From assembly GCF_000189255.1 (NCBI RefSeq), contig NZ_AEVS01000072.1:26831-90830 (forward strand): a stretch of DNA of 64,000 nt, read 5' to 3'. Under the pieces are notes generated by a model. It saw only the letters and a list, made by a program, of their open reading frames with translations. It did not search any database and was not told the DNA's origin. Below are positions 1-9,327 of the stretch, one piece after another. Each line of letters opens with the position of its first letter. Positions within the stretch are counted from its first letter, which is position 1. Made by a program: the position numbers and the translations under genes. Source of the stretch: Vibrio brasiliensis LMG 20546 (GTDB lineage Bacteria > Pseudomonadota > Gammaproteobacteria > Enterobacterales > Vibrionaceae).

Positions 1-166
1 TGCTGATTCTTCAGTGAACTTTGTGGTTCGTCCATGGTGTAAAACTGCGGATTACTGGGACGTGTACTTCGATTCAACCCAGGCAATCAAAGAAGCGTTG
101 GATGAAGCGGGTATTGAAATTCCATTCCCACAAATGGATGTTCACTTGAACAAAGTAGACGCTTAA
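1..166 (+). CDS. mscS: Small-conductance mechanosensitive channel MscS, C-terminal end (partial)
   Basis: Only the last 54 codons are present; the reading frame starts at base 2 and ends at the TAA at 164-166. The fragment has the MscS C-terminal alpha/beta domain signature: an RPW motif followed by a helix and then the PFPQMDVHL strand, which matches the end of E. coli MscS closely. The protein is a heptameric inner-membrane channel that opens under membrane tension to release solutes during hypo-osmotic shock. The pore helices lie upstream of the window. In E. coli mscS also sits near argO, argP and yggE, so the neighbourhood supports the call. Confidence 0.9.
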   Translation, partial: ADSSVNFVVRPWCKTADYWDVYFDSTQAIKEALDEAGIEIPFPQMDVHLNKVDA

Positions 167-186
167 TCGAGTCATCAAATCAACAG

Positions 187-215
187 AAAGCGAGGCAGTA
201 GCCTCGCTTTTTTTA
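187..215. terminator. Rho-independent terminator after mscS
   Basis: A stem with arms AAAGCGAGGC and GCCTCGCTTT encloses an AGTA loop and is followed by a run of T. It ends mscS transcription and abuts the stop codon of the converging YbaK-type gene. Confidence 0.85.
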
Positions 216-713
216 TGCCTGGTTTGATGTGGTGAGTTCGAAGATAGGGTTGTTTAGTTCTGTGAGTATTTTATGCAGTGATGAGCTAGAGAAGCCAATT
301 GTAAACTCAGGGTCTGCGGGGGTGTATAGAATCTCTTCTGTTTGATATAAGCCTGTGTCTACGATAATCGGGATCTCTTCGGGGATACCAAATGGACACA
401 CCGCACCTGGCACACAACCTAACTGTTGAGTCATCTCTTGGTCACTGCATATTGATGGACGTTTACCAAGTAGTGACTTGATTGCTTTAGTATCAAGCCT
501 TTGATCTTTGTGGGTAAGATACAGAGCAAAACCGCTTCCTTTCAGTTTCAGAAACAGGCTTTTACTGTGCGTCCCTGTCCAACCCAGTCTTTCAGCCACA
601 ATGAGGTCGGTGGCAAAGTCTAGGATAGGTTCATGTTGCCATTGGCGATACTCAATCTCTAAGCCTTTAAGTAGCGAGATGTTGAACTGATAGATCTGAT
701 CCAGCTTGTTCAT
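213..713 (-). CDS. YbaK/ProX-type aminoacyl-tRNA deacylase family protein
   Basis: This is a 166-residue single-domain protein of the YbaK / prolyl-tRNA-synthetase-associated family, whose members hydrolyse mischarged tRNAs in trans. Family hallmarks are visible: a lysine in the LFLKLKG strand (about residue 55) and the PGAVCPFGIP loop (about residues 101-110), corresponding to the G-x-V-S/C-PF-G loop that shapes the active site. The start has a good AGGAAG Shine-Dalgarno 8 bases upstream. It lies 17 bases downstream of argO on the same strand and may be cotranscribed. Which amino acid and tRNA it edits cannot be told from sequence alone. Confidence 0.8.
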   Translation of the reverse strand: MNKLDQIYQFNISLLKGLEIEYRQWQHEPILDFATDLIVAERLGWTGTHSKSLFLKLKGSGFALYLTHKDQRLDTKAIKSLLGKRPSICSDQEMTQQLGCVPGAVCPFGIPEEIPIIVDTGLYQTEEILYTPADPEFTIGFSSSSLHKILTELNNPIFELTTSNQA

Positions 714-730
714 GGTGGCTTCCTAATTCC

Positions 731-1354
731 TTAAATAGTTAAATGCTTGAAAAGCATCACTGCAATAGTAAACATCATTAGCGCTACCCCGATATCAATT
801 GCTTTTCTGACTTTGGGTTGCGACAAGGTTGGAGCGAGCTTTGCTGCGCCTAACGAAAGCGAGTAGAACCAGACAAAGGAAGCCAAAATCGTTCCGGCAG
901 CAAATGCCAGCCTGTCATGGCCTTCGAACTGTCCGCCGATCGAACCTAAAATAACCACAGTATCTAAATAGAGATGCGGATTAAGTACCGTAACGGCTAG
1001 GGCGCCGACTATGACTGCTTTTCTACCTCTCGATCTGATACGGCCAGGATTAACACTCTCGTCAGCACCCCCAGAAAATGCACTTCTAAGAGAAATAATG
1101 CCATAGACGGTTAAGAATATAATGCCGCCAATGGTAACCATTGTGAGTAAGGTTGTATTGCTGGCAAGTAGTGCTCCGCCGCCGAAGATTCCCAGTGAAA
1201 TAAACAGTGCATCGAGCAAGCTACATATGGTTGCTGTCGTGAGGTGGTGATGGCGTTTGATGCCCTGATTAAGCACGTAAGCATTTTGAGCGCCAATAGG
1301 AATTATCATACTCGCACCTAAACCAAACCCTTGTAAAACTAGCCAGAAATTCAC
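731..1354 (-). CDS. argO: Arginine exporter ArgO (LysE family)
   Basis: This 207-residue polytopic inner-membrane protein has about six hydrophobic segments and the LysE/ArgO N-terminal signature PIGAQNAYVLNQG (about residues 19-31). The family exports basic amino acids, ArgO being specific for arginine and canavanine. The start is GTG, preceded by an AGGAG Shine-Dalgarno in the 1360s. The gene is divergent from argP with about 140 bases between the start codons, the arrangement in which ArgP activates argO when arginine is abundant and lysine blocks activation. Family and context agree, so confidence is high. Confidence 0.9.
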   Translation of the reverse strand: MNFWLVLQGFGLGASMIIPIGAQNAYVLNQGIKRHHHLTTATICSLLDALFISLGIFGGGALLASNTTLLTMVTIGGIIFLTVYGIISLRSAFSGGADESVNPGRIRSRGRKAVIVGALAVTVLNPHLYLDTVVILGSIGGQFEGHDRLAFAAGTILASFVWFYSLSLGAAKLAPTLSQPKVRKAIDIGVALMMFTIAVMLFKHLTI

Positions 1355-1495
1355 TGTTAAGACTCCTTTGTTGATTGGCCATATCTTGAGAGAACAACAT
1401 AAGAGAGATAGGTTTATTAGTGAAATTAATGATTTTAATGAATGATAAGTTTTGCTAATTTTTATAGGTTTAGATACCTAAATATAAGGATTCTC

Positions 1496-2392
1496 ATGCG
1501 TGGCTTAGATTATAAATGGATTGAAGCTCTTGAAGCTGTGGTCAACCAAGGAAGTTTCGAACGCGCCGCGCAACAGCTATGTATTTCTCAATCGGCTGTT
1601 TCACAAAGGGTTAAGCAACTGGAAAAGTTTCTCGCCAAGTCGGTGCTGATTCGAGAGCAACCACCGAGGCTGACGACGGCGGGTAAAAAACTGATGGGTC
1701 TTTATCACAGAGTACAGTTGCTTGAGAGTGAGGTGCTTCCAGAACTGACTAACCAAGAGAGTTTACGTCCTGTTCAGATCTTTATTGCCACTAACGCGGA
1801 CAGCTTAGCAACTTGGTTGTTACCAGCCCTCACTCCGATCATGACGACACGCCATGTCGAGTTTGACTTAGCCGTTCATGGTGAAGATCGAACCCTGGAC
1901 AAACTAAAGAAAGGCGAGGTGACAGGCGCGATTAGCTGGGAGTCTGAACCTATATCTGGCTGCTATGCCGAGTATTTAGGGCGTATGGACTATGTCTGCG
2001 TAGCTAACCCGGAGTTTGCTCAGCGCTACTTCGCCAATGGGGTGACGCGGGAGGCGTTAAAACGCGCACCTGCGGTTGCGTTTGACCAATATGATGAAAT
2101 GCATCAGATGTTTTTGAAGCAGCACTTCAACCTCTCTCCGGAGGTGATTACTCATCATCGAGTCGCCAGTTCAGAAGCGTTTGTCAAATTGGCACTGCTT
2201 GGTTCTGCCTACTGTTTGATACCGCGCTTACAGATCAGTCAAGAGCTGGAGCAGGGGACTCTGGTTGATCTCATGCCGGGTTTCTTACTCAGCTTTAAGA
2301 TTTATTGGCACCATTGGCAGTTAGAGACCGGATTATTGAAAGAGATCACTCAGGCGATCGTGGAGTACAGTCGCCAAGAACTGCCAAAATAG
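1496..2392 (+). CDS. argP: LysR-type regulator ArgP (IciA)
   Basis: A 298-residue LysR-family activator. The N-terminal winged helix-turn-helix covers residues 5-65 ([21 protein letters not shown]), followed by a linker helix and a two-lobed effector domain with the [13 protein letters not shown] motif typical of ArgP. The ATG at 1496 was chosen because AAGGA lies just upstream and the homologous protein begins here; an in-frame ATG at 1442 would add 18 residues without a ribosome site. In E. coli ArgP binds arginine or lysine and controls argO, lysine and glutamate biosynthesis genes. Its position divergent from argO fits. Confidence 0.92.
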   Translation: MRGLDYKWIEALEAVVNQGSFERAAQQLCISQSAVSQRVKQLEKFLAKSVLIREQPPRLTTAGKKLMGLYHRVQLLESEVLPELTNQESLRPVQIFIATNADSLATWLLPALTPIMTTRHVEFDLAVHGEDRTLDKLKKGEVTGAISWESEPISGCYAEYLGRMDYVCVANPEFAQRYFANGVTREALKRAPAVAFDQYDEMHQMFLKQHFNLSPEVITHHRVASSEAFVKLALLGSAYCLIPRLQISQELEQGTLVDLMPGFLLSFKIYWHHWQLETGLLKEITQAIVEYSRQELPK

Positions 2393-2489
2393 TGCTGGGT
2401 TAATTCTTTGTCAGAACAGCGTACAACGCTTGGTCAAAATGCGTTCGTTACCTATGATGTATGCAGTTAAGTCCACATGGTAATTAAGT

Positions 2490-3185
2490 ATGAAAGCTGT
2501 TTCTTCTGTTATTGCATCACTGTCCCTAGCCATGCTGAGCTTCGGTGCAGTGGCTAACTCTCCTGACTTTCCTCACCTCTCTACCACTGGTTACGGTGAA
2601 GTGATTGCAACGCCTGATATGGCTCAGTTTTCTGTCAAAGTGGTCGAGTCCACAATGACAGCGGAGCAGGCTAAACAGTCAGTAGACAAAGTCGTGTCAG
2701 ATTTTCTGGGCGCATTAGCTAAGGAAGGAGTGGAGAGCCAAAATATCACCAGTTCCAACCTCTACATTACGCCTCAATACCACTACCCTAAAAAAGGTAA
2801 ACCAGAACTGGTTGGCTACCGTGCGTCGCGCAGCATTACCGTTACCGTTGATCAACTGGCGGATCTTAATCGATATCTGGATCTTGCTTTGAACTCAGGT
2901 ATTAATCAGGTCGATAATATTCAGCTTCAGGTAAAGGATCAGGAGCAGTACCAGCAGAAAGCGCGCTTAGCAGCGATCAAAGATGCCAATAGCAAAGCGG
3001 AATCTCTGGCAGAAGGTTTTGGTAAGGATCTGAATGGTGTCTGGCAAATTAACTATAACATGTCTGGACAACAACCAATCCTGATGAGATCGATGGCGAT
3101 GGATGCCAAAGTAGAATCGAACAGTTATCAAGACTCACGAATCGTGATTCGCGATCGCGTTGATGTTATCTACAAGCTGGATTAA
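2490..3185 (+). CDS. yggE: SIMPL-domain periplasmic protein YggE
   Basis: A 231-residue protein with a Sec signal peptide (residues 1-22, cleavage near AVA-NS) followed by one SIMPL (DUF541) domain. It begins with the family hallmark TTGYGEVIATPDMAQF, then shows alternating strands and a helix rich in Gln/Lys. YggE is a periplasmic protein linked to reduced oxidative stress in E. coli; its biochemical activity is not settled. It lies about 100 bases after argP, as in E. coli where these genes are neighbours, and ends at a strong bidirectional terminator. Confidence 0.88.
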   Translation: MKAVSSVIASLSLAMLSFGAVANSPDFPHLSTTGYGEVIATPDMAQFSVKVVESTMTAEQAKQSVDKVVSDFLGALAKEGVESQNITSSNLYITPQYHYPKKGKPELVGYRASRSITVTVDQLADLNRYLDLALNSGINQVDNIQLQVKDQEQYQQKARLAAIKDANSKAESLAEGFGKDLNGVWQINYNMSGQQPILMRSMAMDAKVESNSYQDSRIVIRDRVDVIYKLD

Positions 3186-3227
3186 TAACTCACAACGCTG
3201 GATTTAGATTAGTGTGTTTTGAATATT

Positions 3228-3257
3228 AAAAAAGAGGGCCGAGGCCCTCTTTTTTTG
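3228..3257. terminator. Bidirectional terminator between yggE and pykF
   Basis: An A-rich arm plus GAGGGC, a CGAG loop and GCCCTC followed by seven T residues form a hairpin with A and T tracts on both sides. It can stop yggE on the plus strand and pykF on the minus strand. Confidence 0.9.
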
Positions 3258-3272
3258 TCTGTAGCGTTTCTA

Positions 3273-4685
3273 TTATAGAACGTGTACAGAAGCAGTGTTA
3301 GTTGTGCCTGAAGCTACTAGAGCACCAGAAACCATCACAACGATATCACCTTTGTTACCTAGACCTGATTCTAGAGCAAGTTCTTTACCAGCTACGTAGA
3401 ATGCGTCAGTGCTGTCGATAGAATCAACAACTACTGGAGTAACACCTTTAGTAAGAACTAGCTGAGCAGCAGTCTTAGTGTTAGTTGTCAGTGCTAGGAT
3501 GTTTGCAGTTGGGAAGTACTTACGTACTGAGCGAGCTGATTTACCGCCCTCAGTTGCAACAACGATAAGTGGAGCTGCTAGTTTTTCAGCTGTGTCTACT
3601 GCGCCTTTACATACTGCTTCAGTGATGCGTAGACGTGGGCTGTCTAGACGAGAACCTAGCTCAGCTTTTAGAGCTGAATCAGTACGGTTCGCGATTTGAG
3701 CCATGATAGTTACAGCTTCAACTGGGTACTTACCTTTAGCAGTTTCACCAGAAAGCATTACAGCGTCAGTACCGTCCATCACTGCGTTAGCAACGTCACC
3801 AGCTTCTGCACGAGTAGGACGTGGGTTGTTGATCATAGAATCAAGCATTTGAGTTGCAGTGATAACCATCTTACGTGCACGGTTACACTTCTCAATCATC
3901 ATCTTCTGAGCGAAGATTACTTCTTCAGCTGGGATTTCAACACCTAGGTCACCACGAGCAACCATGATGCCGTCAGAAAGCTCTAGGATCTCGTCGAAGT
4001 TATCAACACCTTCTTGGTTTTCGATCTTAGAGATGATGTGGATGTTCTCGCCGCCGTTTGCAGCAAGTACTTCACGGATTTCTTGAACGTCAGAAGCTTT
4101 ACGGATGAAAGAAGCAGCAACGAAGTCAACGCCTTGCTCACAACCGAATTTAAGGTCGTTTTTATCTTTTTCAGACAGAGCTGGTAGGTTTACAGATACG
4201 CCTGGAAGGTTAACACCTTTGTTTTCGCCTAGAGCACCGTTGTTAAGAACTTTACACTTAACTTCAGTTTCAGAAGTCGCAAGTACTTCCATTTCGATTA
4301 GACCGTCGTCTACTAGGATAGTGTTGCCAACGTTTAGGTCAGCTGCAAAGCCTGCGTAAGTTACTGCTACTTTGTCTTTGTTACCAACAACTGAAGTGTC
4401 AGTTGTGAAAGTGAACTCTTGACCAGCTACTAGATCAACGTCGTCGCCGTTTTCTAGTTTGATAGTACGGATTTCTGGACCTTTAGTGTCTAGAAGGATT
4501 GCAAGCTGCTTGCCAGACTCTGCCATTACTTTGCGGAAGTTCGCGATACGAGTGCCGTGCTCTTCGTAGTCACCGTGAGAGAAGTTAAGACGCATAACGT
4601 TCATGCCTGCGTTTACTAGTTCAGTTAGCTTCTCTACAGATTCAGTTTTAGGGCCAATCGTACATACGATTTTGGTCTTTTTCAT
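3273..4685 (-). CDS. pykF: Pyruvate kinase PykF (type I)
   Basis: This 470-residue enzyme converts phosphoenolpyruvate and ADP to pyruvate and ATP in the last step of glycolysis; the length equals E. coli PykF. Visible motifs are the N-terminal [11 protein letters not shown], the MRLNFSHG substrate loop, the catalytic ISKIENQEG segment (about residues 217-225), the [11 protein letters not shown] signature and [19 protein letters not shown]. The C-terminal allosteric domain is complete. The start at 4685 is preferred over a longer frame because GGAGAG lies upstream and the protein begins MKKTKIVC like its homologues. A 431-base divergent region separates it from the DeoR-type gene. Confidence 0.96.
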   Translation of the reverse strand: MKKTKIVCTIGPKTESVEKLTELVNAGMNVMRLNFSHGDYEEHGTRIANFRKVMAESGKQLAILLDTKGPEIRTIKLENGDDVDLVAGQEFTFTTDTSVVGNKDKVAVTYAGFAADLNVGNTILVDDGLIEMEVLATSETEVKCKVLNNGALGENKGVNLPGVSVNLPALSEKDKNDLKFGCEQGVDFVAASFIRKASDVQEIREVLAANGGENIHIISKIENQEGVDNFDEILELSDGIMVARGDLGVEIPAEEVIFAQKMMIEKCNRARKMVITATQMLDSMINNPRPTRAEAGDVANAVMDGTDAVMLSGETAKGKYPVEAVTIMAQIANRTDSALKAELGSRLDSPRLRITEAVCKGAVDTAEKLAAPLIVVATEGGKSARSVRKYFPTANILALTTNTKTAAQLVLTKGVTPVVVDSIDSTDAFYVAGKELALESGLGNKGDIVVMVSGALVASGTTNTASVHVL

Positions 4686-4968
4686 GGAAGATACTCTCCG
4701 GTCAATATATTTACAATTTGAAAGTCGGTTATTGGTCTGAAGCAACTACAAGTGTTGAGGCATTTTGTGCCTGCCAACTTATCAACACGGTAGCTTTATG
4801 CTGTGGCTCCAGAACTGAAAGTCTTTCACCAAGTTTAGTCATTTTATGACCAACTGGTTGGGAATTTAGGCCGTATTTCTGTGACAAAACTAGGATATCT
4901 TGGCTAGGTTGCAAAAAAATAACGGTCATTTCTGTAATTTTTTTTCTTTTCGGGTGCGAATTCTACCA

Positions 4969-4984
4969 CCGAATCATTTCAATA
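4969..4984. promoter_or_regulatory. Candidate Cra (FruR) operator upstream of pykF
   Basis: The sequence CCGAATCATTTCAATA resembles the Cra consensus TGAATCGATTCA, keeping GAATC and TTCA. Cra represses pykF in enteric bacteria, and the site lies about 285 bases upstream of the pykF start. The match is imperfect and chance is not excluded. Confidence 0.35.
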
Positions 4985-5062
4985 TCACTGGTTAAGAATT
5001 GTCTTAGGACAAGGTTTTTGCGCTATTTATTAATTTTTTGGATCGAAATAAATGGACATAAA

Positions 5063-5100
5063 ACTTTCGACTTGACTATAATTGCTTTCACTTCGAAACT
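5063..5100. promoter_or_regulatory. Inverted repeat in front of the DeoR-type gene, possible autoregulatory operator
   Basis: ACTTTCGA (5063-5070) and TCGAAACT (5093-5100) are arms of an imperfect inverted repeat. A further TTTCA at 5086-5090 lies 22 bases after the first TTTCG, and TTGACT at 5072-5077 could be a -35 element. TTTCR-type repeats are typical of operators of the AgaR/GlpR branch of DeoR regulators. The repeat ends 16 bases before the start codon. Confidence 0.4.
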
Positions 5101-5116
5101 TTAAAGTAAATATTAA

Positions 5117-5878
5117 ATGTCGAAACGAAACACTCAGCTAAGAAGACATGCAATTTCTAATCTGGTTAATGAAAAAGGTGAGGTCAGTGTCGAGGCCTTA
5201 TCTATTCAATTTGAAACTTCGGAAGTAACGATCAGAAAGGATCTCGCTTCTTTAGAAAAAAATGGCCAGCTACTTCGCCGTTATGGTGGTGCGATTGCAT
5301 TGCCGAAAGAAGTGGTTAGTGATGAATTAAGCGAAAATGTTTCGATTCGAAAGAATGAACTGGCTCAAGCGGCTGCTAAGCTGATTCGAGAGCACAACCG
5401 TATTGTTATTGATAGTGGAAGCACAACTGGTGCTTTAATCAGGCAGCTTGACGGTATGCGTGGGCTTATCGTTATGACAAATTCTCTTAACGTAGCGAAT
5501 GCACTCAATGAGCTGGAAAGTGAGCCTACTTTGCTAATGACAGGTGGTACCTGGGATGCACATTCTGAGTCGTTTCAGGGTCAGGTTGCAGAATCTGTTC
5601 TACGATCATATGACTTCGACCAGCTGTTTATTGGAGCCGATGGTGTTGACTTAGATCGTGGCACGACGACTTTCAATGAACTTGTTGGACTGAGCAAGGT
5701 GATGGCCGAAGTATCACGTGAAGTGATCGTGATGGTGGAGTCTGAGAAGATTGGCCGCAAAATCCCCAACCTGGAGCTGGCATGGGATGCTATCGATATA
5801 TTGATTACAAACAAAGACTTAAACCCTGAGTTCAAACAAAAAATAGAAGCTCATGGTGTCAAAGTTGTTTGCGCTTAA
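5117..5878 (+). CDS. DeoR/GlpR-family transcriptional regulator next to glmS
   Basis: A 253-residue DeoR-family protein. The N-terminal helix-turn-helix spans residues 5-58 (VSVEALSIQFETSEVTIRKDLASLEK), followed by the LRRYGGAI hinge. A C-terminal sugar-phosphate-binding domain has the IDSGSTTGALIRQL and FIGADGVDLDRGTTTFNE loops. Such regulators sense phosphorylated sugars. It lies 84 bases upstream of glmS on the same strand, so regulation of amino-sugar metabolism is a reasonable inference; the effector is not known from sequence. The Shine-Dalgarno is weak, as the start follows an AT-rich leader. Confidence 0.85.
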   Translation: MSKRNTQLRRHAISNLVNEKGEVSVEALSIQFETSEVTIRKDLASLEKNGQLLRRYGGAIALPKEVVSDELSENVSIRKNELAQAAAKLIREHNRIVIDSGSTTGALIRQLDGMRGLIVMTNSLNVANALNELESEPTLLMTGGTWDAHSESFQGQVAESVLRSYDFDQLFIGADGVDLDRGTTTFNELVGLSKVMAEVSREVIVMVESEKIGRKIPNLELAWDAIDILITNKDLNPEFKQKIEAHGVKVVCA

Positions 5879-5962
5879 CTTAATACCGAATTTATAAAAC
5901 TTAACTCTCCGAATCAGGCCTTTGCTTGCTGCCGATCGGAACAAATATAAGGGAGTTGAACT

Positions 5963-7795
5963 ATGTGTGGAATCGTCGGTGCAGTGGCACAGCGAGATGT
6001 AGCAGAAATTTTAGTAGAAGGTCTACGTCGTCTGGAATACCGAGGTTATGACTCGGCTGGTGTCGCGGTCGTTGATAGCGAGTCAAACCTGACACGTCTG
6101 CGCCGTTTAGGCAAAGTACAAGAGCTTGCTGACGCGGTAGACTCGGCAGAGGTGACCGGTGGTACTGGTATCGCTCATACACGTTGGGCGACGCATGGTG
6201 AGCCTTCTGAAGCAAATGCACACCCACACATGTCTGGCGATATTGCTGTTGTGCACAACGGCATTATTGAGAACCATGAAGAACTCCGTGAACTTCTTAA
6301 ATCACGCGGTTACGTATTCCAGTCTCAAACGGATACAGAAGTCATTGCTCACCTGGTTGAGTGGGAACTACGTACATCTGAATCTTTAATCGAAGCGTTC
6401 CAGAAAACGGCCAAGCAACTTGAAGGTGCTTACGGCACAGTAGCGCTAGATCGTAAAGATCCTTCTCGCATTGTCGTTGCGCGTTCTGGTAGCCCGATTG
6501 TTATTGGTTTCGGAGTTGGCGAAAACTTCCTGGCATCAGACCAACTTGCACTACTTAATGTGACTCGTCGTTTTATGTACCTGGAAGAGGGCGACGTTGC
6601 AGAAATCACTCGTCGTGAAGTGACTGTATTTGATCAGAGTGGTGAATGCGTAGAGCGCGAAATCATTGAATCTAACGCTGAGCATGATGCTGGTGATAAA
6701 GGCCAATACCGCCACTTCATGCAAAAAGAGATCTACGAACAGCCAACAGCATTGATCAATACCATGGAAGGCCGTATCACAGCGGATTCCGTTGTAACTG
6801 AAGCGATTGGTGTCAATGCGGCAGAAATCTTAAGCAAAGTTGAACACGTTCAGATCGTAGCTTGTGGTACCTCTTATAACGCAGGTATGACGGCACGTTA
6901 CTGGTTTGAAGATATTGCTGGTGTTAGCTGTGACGTTGAGATTGCCTCTGAGTTCCGTTACCGCAAGTTTGTTACTCGTCCAAACAGCCTGCTTATTACT
7001 TTGTCTCAGTCAGGTGAAACGGCGGATACACTAGCGGCGCTTCGCCTAGCCAAAGAGAAGGGCTACATGGCAGCGATGACTATCTGTAATGTTGCTGGCT
7101 CTTCTTTGGTTCGTGAATCTGACTTTGCATTCATGACTCGCGCGGGTGTGGAAATTGGTGTTGCCTCAACTAAAGCCTTTACCACTCAGCTTTCGGCGTT
7201 ATTAATGCTTGTGACAGCACTTGGTAAGCAGCAAAACCGCATCAGCAAAGAGAAAGAGCAAGAGATCGTAGCAGCACTGCATGCGCTACCTAAGCAAATC
7301 AATGCTGCACTTTCGTTTGAGAAAGAGATCGAAGAGCTGGCTACAGACTTTGCCGACAAGCACCATACACTGTTCCTCGGTCGTGGTGAGTTCTACCCAA
7401 TCGCGATGGAAGCTTCTCTTAAACTGAAAGAGATCTCGTACATCCACGCGGAAGCCTACGCAGCGGGTGAACTGAAACATGGCCCGTTAGCGTTGATTGA
7501 TGCAGATATGCCGGTGGTGGTTGTGGCTCCAAGCAATGAATTACTAGAGAAACTAAAATCGAACGTTGAAGAAGTTCGTGCTCGTGGTGGTCTGCTGTAT
7601 GTATTCGCTGATGCTGAAGCTGGCTTTGAAGCTGATGAAACCATGAAGATCATCACTATGCCTCACGTTAGTGACATTACAGCGCCAATTTACTACACAA
7701 TTCCAATGCAGTTGTTGTCGTACTATGTTGCCCTAATTAAAGGTACTGACGTTGACCAGCCACGTAATCTGGCGAAAGCCGTTACTGTTGAGTAA
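5963..7795 (+). CDS. glmS: Glutamine-fructose-6-phosphate aminotransferase GlmS
   Basis: This 610-residue enzyme makes glucosamine-6-phosphate from fructose-6-phosphate and glutamine, the committed step to UDP-GlcNAc for peptidoglycan and LPS. The mature N-terminal nucleophile cysteine follows the initiator Met (MCGIVGAV). The class II glutamine amidotransferase domain covers residues 1-240 with [18 protein letters not shown]. Two SIS sugar-isomerase domains follow (about 285-425 and 460-600, with [13 protein letters not shown] and [21 protein letters not shown]), and the protein ends in [16 protein letters not shown] lies 9 bases before the start. A strong terminator follows. Confidence 0.98.
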   Translation: MCGIVGAVAQRDVAEILVEGLRRLEYRGYDSAGVAVVDSESNLTRLRRLGKVQELADAVDSAEVTGGTGIAHTRWATHGEPSEANAHPHMSGDIAVVHNGIIENHEELRELLKSRGYVFQSQTDTEVIAHLVEWELRTSESLIEAFQKTAKQLEGAYGTVALDRKDPSRIVVARSGSPIVIGFGVGENFLASDQLALLNVTRRFMYLEEGDVAEITRREVTVFDQSGECVEREIIESNAEHDAGDKGQYRHFMQKEIYEQPTALINTMEGRITADSVVTEAIGVNAAEILSKVEHVQIVACGTSYNAGMTARYWFEDIAGVSCDVEIASEFRYRKFVTRPNSLLITLSQSGETADTLAALRLAKEKGYMAAMTICNVAGSSLVRESDFAFMTRAGVEIGVASTKAFTTQLSALLMLVTALGKQQNRISKEKEQEIVAALHALPKQINAALSFEKEIEELATDFADKHHTLFLGRGEFYPIAMEASLKLKEISYIHAEAYAAGELKHGPLALIDADMPVVVVAPSNELLEKLKSNVEEVRARGGLLYVFADAEAGFEADETMKIITMPHVSDITAPIYYTIPMQLLSYYVALIKGTDVDQPRNLAKAVTVE

Positions 7796-7844
7796 TTGAT
7801 ACAGAGTGGTTGGCCACTCATAGAAAATAAGACAAGCGCTAATC

Positions 7845-7882
7845 ACGCCCGATAAACGAGATAAGTTTATCGGGCGTTTTTG
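7845..7882 (+). terminator. Rho-independent terminator after glmS
   Basis: Perfect 13-bp arms (ACGCCCGATAAAC and GTTTATCGGGCGT) enclose a 7-base loop and are followed by a T-rich run. The remaining bases up to 8075 hold no recognisable gene. Confidence 0.92.
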
Positions 7883-8075
7883 TTTTGTCGGTACTTCGAA
7901 TACTTACCGAATATCCACTCGTTGTTGAACAGTGGTTTCACTTGCTGTGGGATGTTTATTCAAATAATCAATATTGATTGAATAATGAATCAAATCAATG
8001 ACTGGGAATAGGTTAACTATCCGTAAGTTAGCGGTCGCTTTCTTGGACAATGTTTGAGCAATTCAAGGATAAACA

Positions 8076-8672
8076 ATGAGGTATAGTTTTCTTTTTCTGC
8101 TGTTAATAACAGCAACTGCCCAGTCTCAACAGGATAATAGTAAGTTTAAATTTAATCAGGATTACATTTATCTTGGTGGTTCATTTAATCGCGTAACGAA
8201 TCTTTCAACGACTTCGAACAGCTATGAGTTTGGGCCGGGAATATCCCTGAGTGTCGGCCACTCTTGGGTTTCTGGTAGTAAGTGGAATTTTAACTGGGAA
8301 CTTGAGTATTTCAACATGGGTGAATTGGATCTTGAGAACACAAGTAGTTCGGAGCCCTATAATGTTGGCACTGGAGCATCGGCACTTTCAATAAGCTTCA
8401 AGCCAGTATTCAGGCCATCAGGAAGTGGTTTCTTTATCGGTGGCCTTGCTGGATTTGGCAAATACACATTCGAGAAAAATCGGTTATCGCTTGATGCCAC
8501 GCATGGTCATGATGTTACAGAAAGCGATTATGGCATGGCTATGGGTGGTGAGCTTGGCTATGAATTTGACAGGTTAATTCTTTCTGCAGGCTATCGCAGT
8601 ATGTCTTCGACAATGTTTGGTCAGACAGTCAATATGTCATCGCTATCATTTGGTGGTCGTTACAAGTTTTAG
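8076..8672 (+). CDS. Small outer-membrane beta-barrel protein, function unknown
   Basis: A 198-residue protein with a Sec signal peptide (hydrophobic residues 4-14, likely cleavage after TATAQS). The rest alternates polar and hydrophobic residues in strands separated by Gly/Ser/Asn-rich turns. It ends in FGGRYKF, with the C-terminal phenylalanine that is the usual BAM recognition signal. Size suggests an eight-stranded barrel of the OmpX/OmpA-like 'outer membrane protein beta-barrel' type. AGGA lies just before the start. It stands alone between glmS and the convergent mtlR. No specific ligand or adhesin motif was seen, so no function is assigned. Confidence 0.7.
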   Translation: MRYSFLFLLLITATAQSQQDNSKFKFNQDYIYLGGSFNRVTNLSTTSNSYEFGPGISLSVGHSWVSGSKWNFNWELEYFNMGELDLENTSSSEPYNVGTGASALSISFKPVFRPSGSGFFIGGLAGFGKYTFEKNRLSLDATHGHDVTESDYGMAMGGELGYEFDRLILSAGYRSMSSTMFGQTVNMSSLSFGGRYKF

Positions 8673-8696
8673 TCTGAATTCGTAGTACTAGACATG

Positions 8697-8726
8697 AAAA
8701 GGAGTGGAGGTCTGCGCCTCTACTCC
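8697..8726 (-). terminator. Terminator of the mannitol operon after mtlR
   Basis: Arms GGAGTGGAGG and CCTCTACTCC (one G-T pair) around TCTGCG. On the minus strand the hairpin is followed by TTTT, as expected for the end of the mtlADR transcript. Confidence 0.8.
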
Positions 8727-8739
8727 GTACGCAAGAGGG

Positions 8740-9270
8740 TTAGAATGGACTCTCTTTGCCGAGTTCATTACAGATCTCGACAATCGCCAGTGAGAGCCCC
8801 GATTTGATAATTTGCTGCTGACGCTGTAGTTGAAGGCGATAAAACTCTAGGTCTATATCGTCATCTGGCTCCGATACTTCCAACTGAACCATTCCCATTG
8901 TTTGCACCAGATTAAGCTGCTTGATAGGTGCCAGGATATTCGGGTCGGTAAATTCGTAATCAGAAGCATCACTGTTAAGCTTATTTTTTATCTTAATAAT
9001 GTCTTCTATGTCGTGGTAGACATTGTCAGGCAGCACACCTAAACCATAGAGAAGCTTCAACCGCACAGATAGGTCACCTAAGGGACCAGAGTCATGCAGT
9101 AATGGTCCGACAACGGACTGGACTGCAAAGTTATCTTTTTGGAAGATTCTTTGAATGAGTGCGTCAATAGACTCATCAAATACGTCTACGGCAGCAATGA
9201 AAAAACCGCGCACTGACGGTGCGCTGTTTAATCGCTCTATAATTTCAGTTTCATTTATCTTGTCTGCCAT
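8740..9270 (-). CDS. mtlR: Mannitol operon repressor MtlR
   Basis: A 176-residue all-helical protein of the MtlR/FumE family, with the conserved N-terminal segment SAPSVRGFFIAAVDVFDESID and the GPLGDLSVRLKLLYGLG core. MtlR lowers mtl expression in E. coli and V. cholerae; it has no obvious DNA-binding motif and probably acts through a partner. It is the last gene of mtlA-mtlD-mtlR, 57 bases after mtlD, with a hairpin in the gap. Confidence 0.92.
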   Translation of the reverse strand: MADKINETEIIERLNSAPSVRGFFIAAVDVFDESIDALIQRIFQKDNFAVQSVVGPLLHDSGPLGDLSVRLKLLYGLGVLPDNVYHDIEDIIKIKNKLNSDASDYEFTDPNILAPIKQLNLVQTMGMVQLEVSEPDDDIDLEFYRLQLQRQQQIIKSGLSLAIVEICNELGKESPF

Positions 9271-9297
9271 ATACTGAACTAAATACTTTGTTGAGAA

Positions 9298-9314
9298 GGG
9301 GAGGCAGGCTCCCC
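9298..9314 (-). other. Hairpin between mtlD and mtlR
   Basis: GGGGAG and CTCCCC close a 5-base loop. It lies between the mtlD stop and the mtlR start without a long T run on the minus strand, so it may stabilise upstream mRNA or cause partial termination. Confidence 0.5.
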
Positions 9315-9327
9315 TTGTTTATTGTCG

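Larger units (their letters stand above)
4686..5116. other. Divergent promoter region between pykF and the DeoR-type regulator
   Basis: No convincing gene was seen in these 431 bases. A 66-codon minus-strand frame at 4729-4929 has no Shine-Dalgarno. The stretch is AT-rich with several T runs (4938-4950, 5030-5040) and must carry promoters for both flanking genes. Two candidate operators are listed separately: a Cra-like site near 4970 and an inverted repeat just ahead of the regulator. Confidence 0.6.

Noticed and set aside
4729-4929. 66-codon open frame on the minus strand upstream of pykF, possible leader peptide
   Set aside because: No Shine-Dalgarno before its ATG, no recognisable family and an unremarkable composition; it lies in the AT-rich divergent promoter region.
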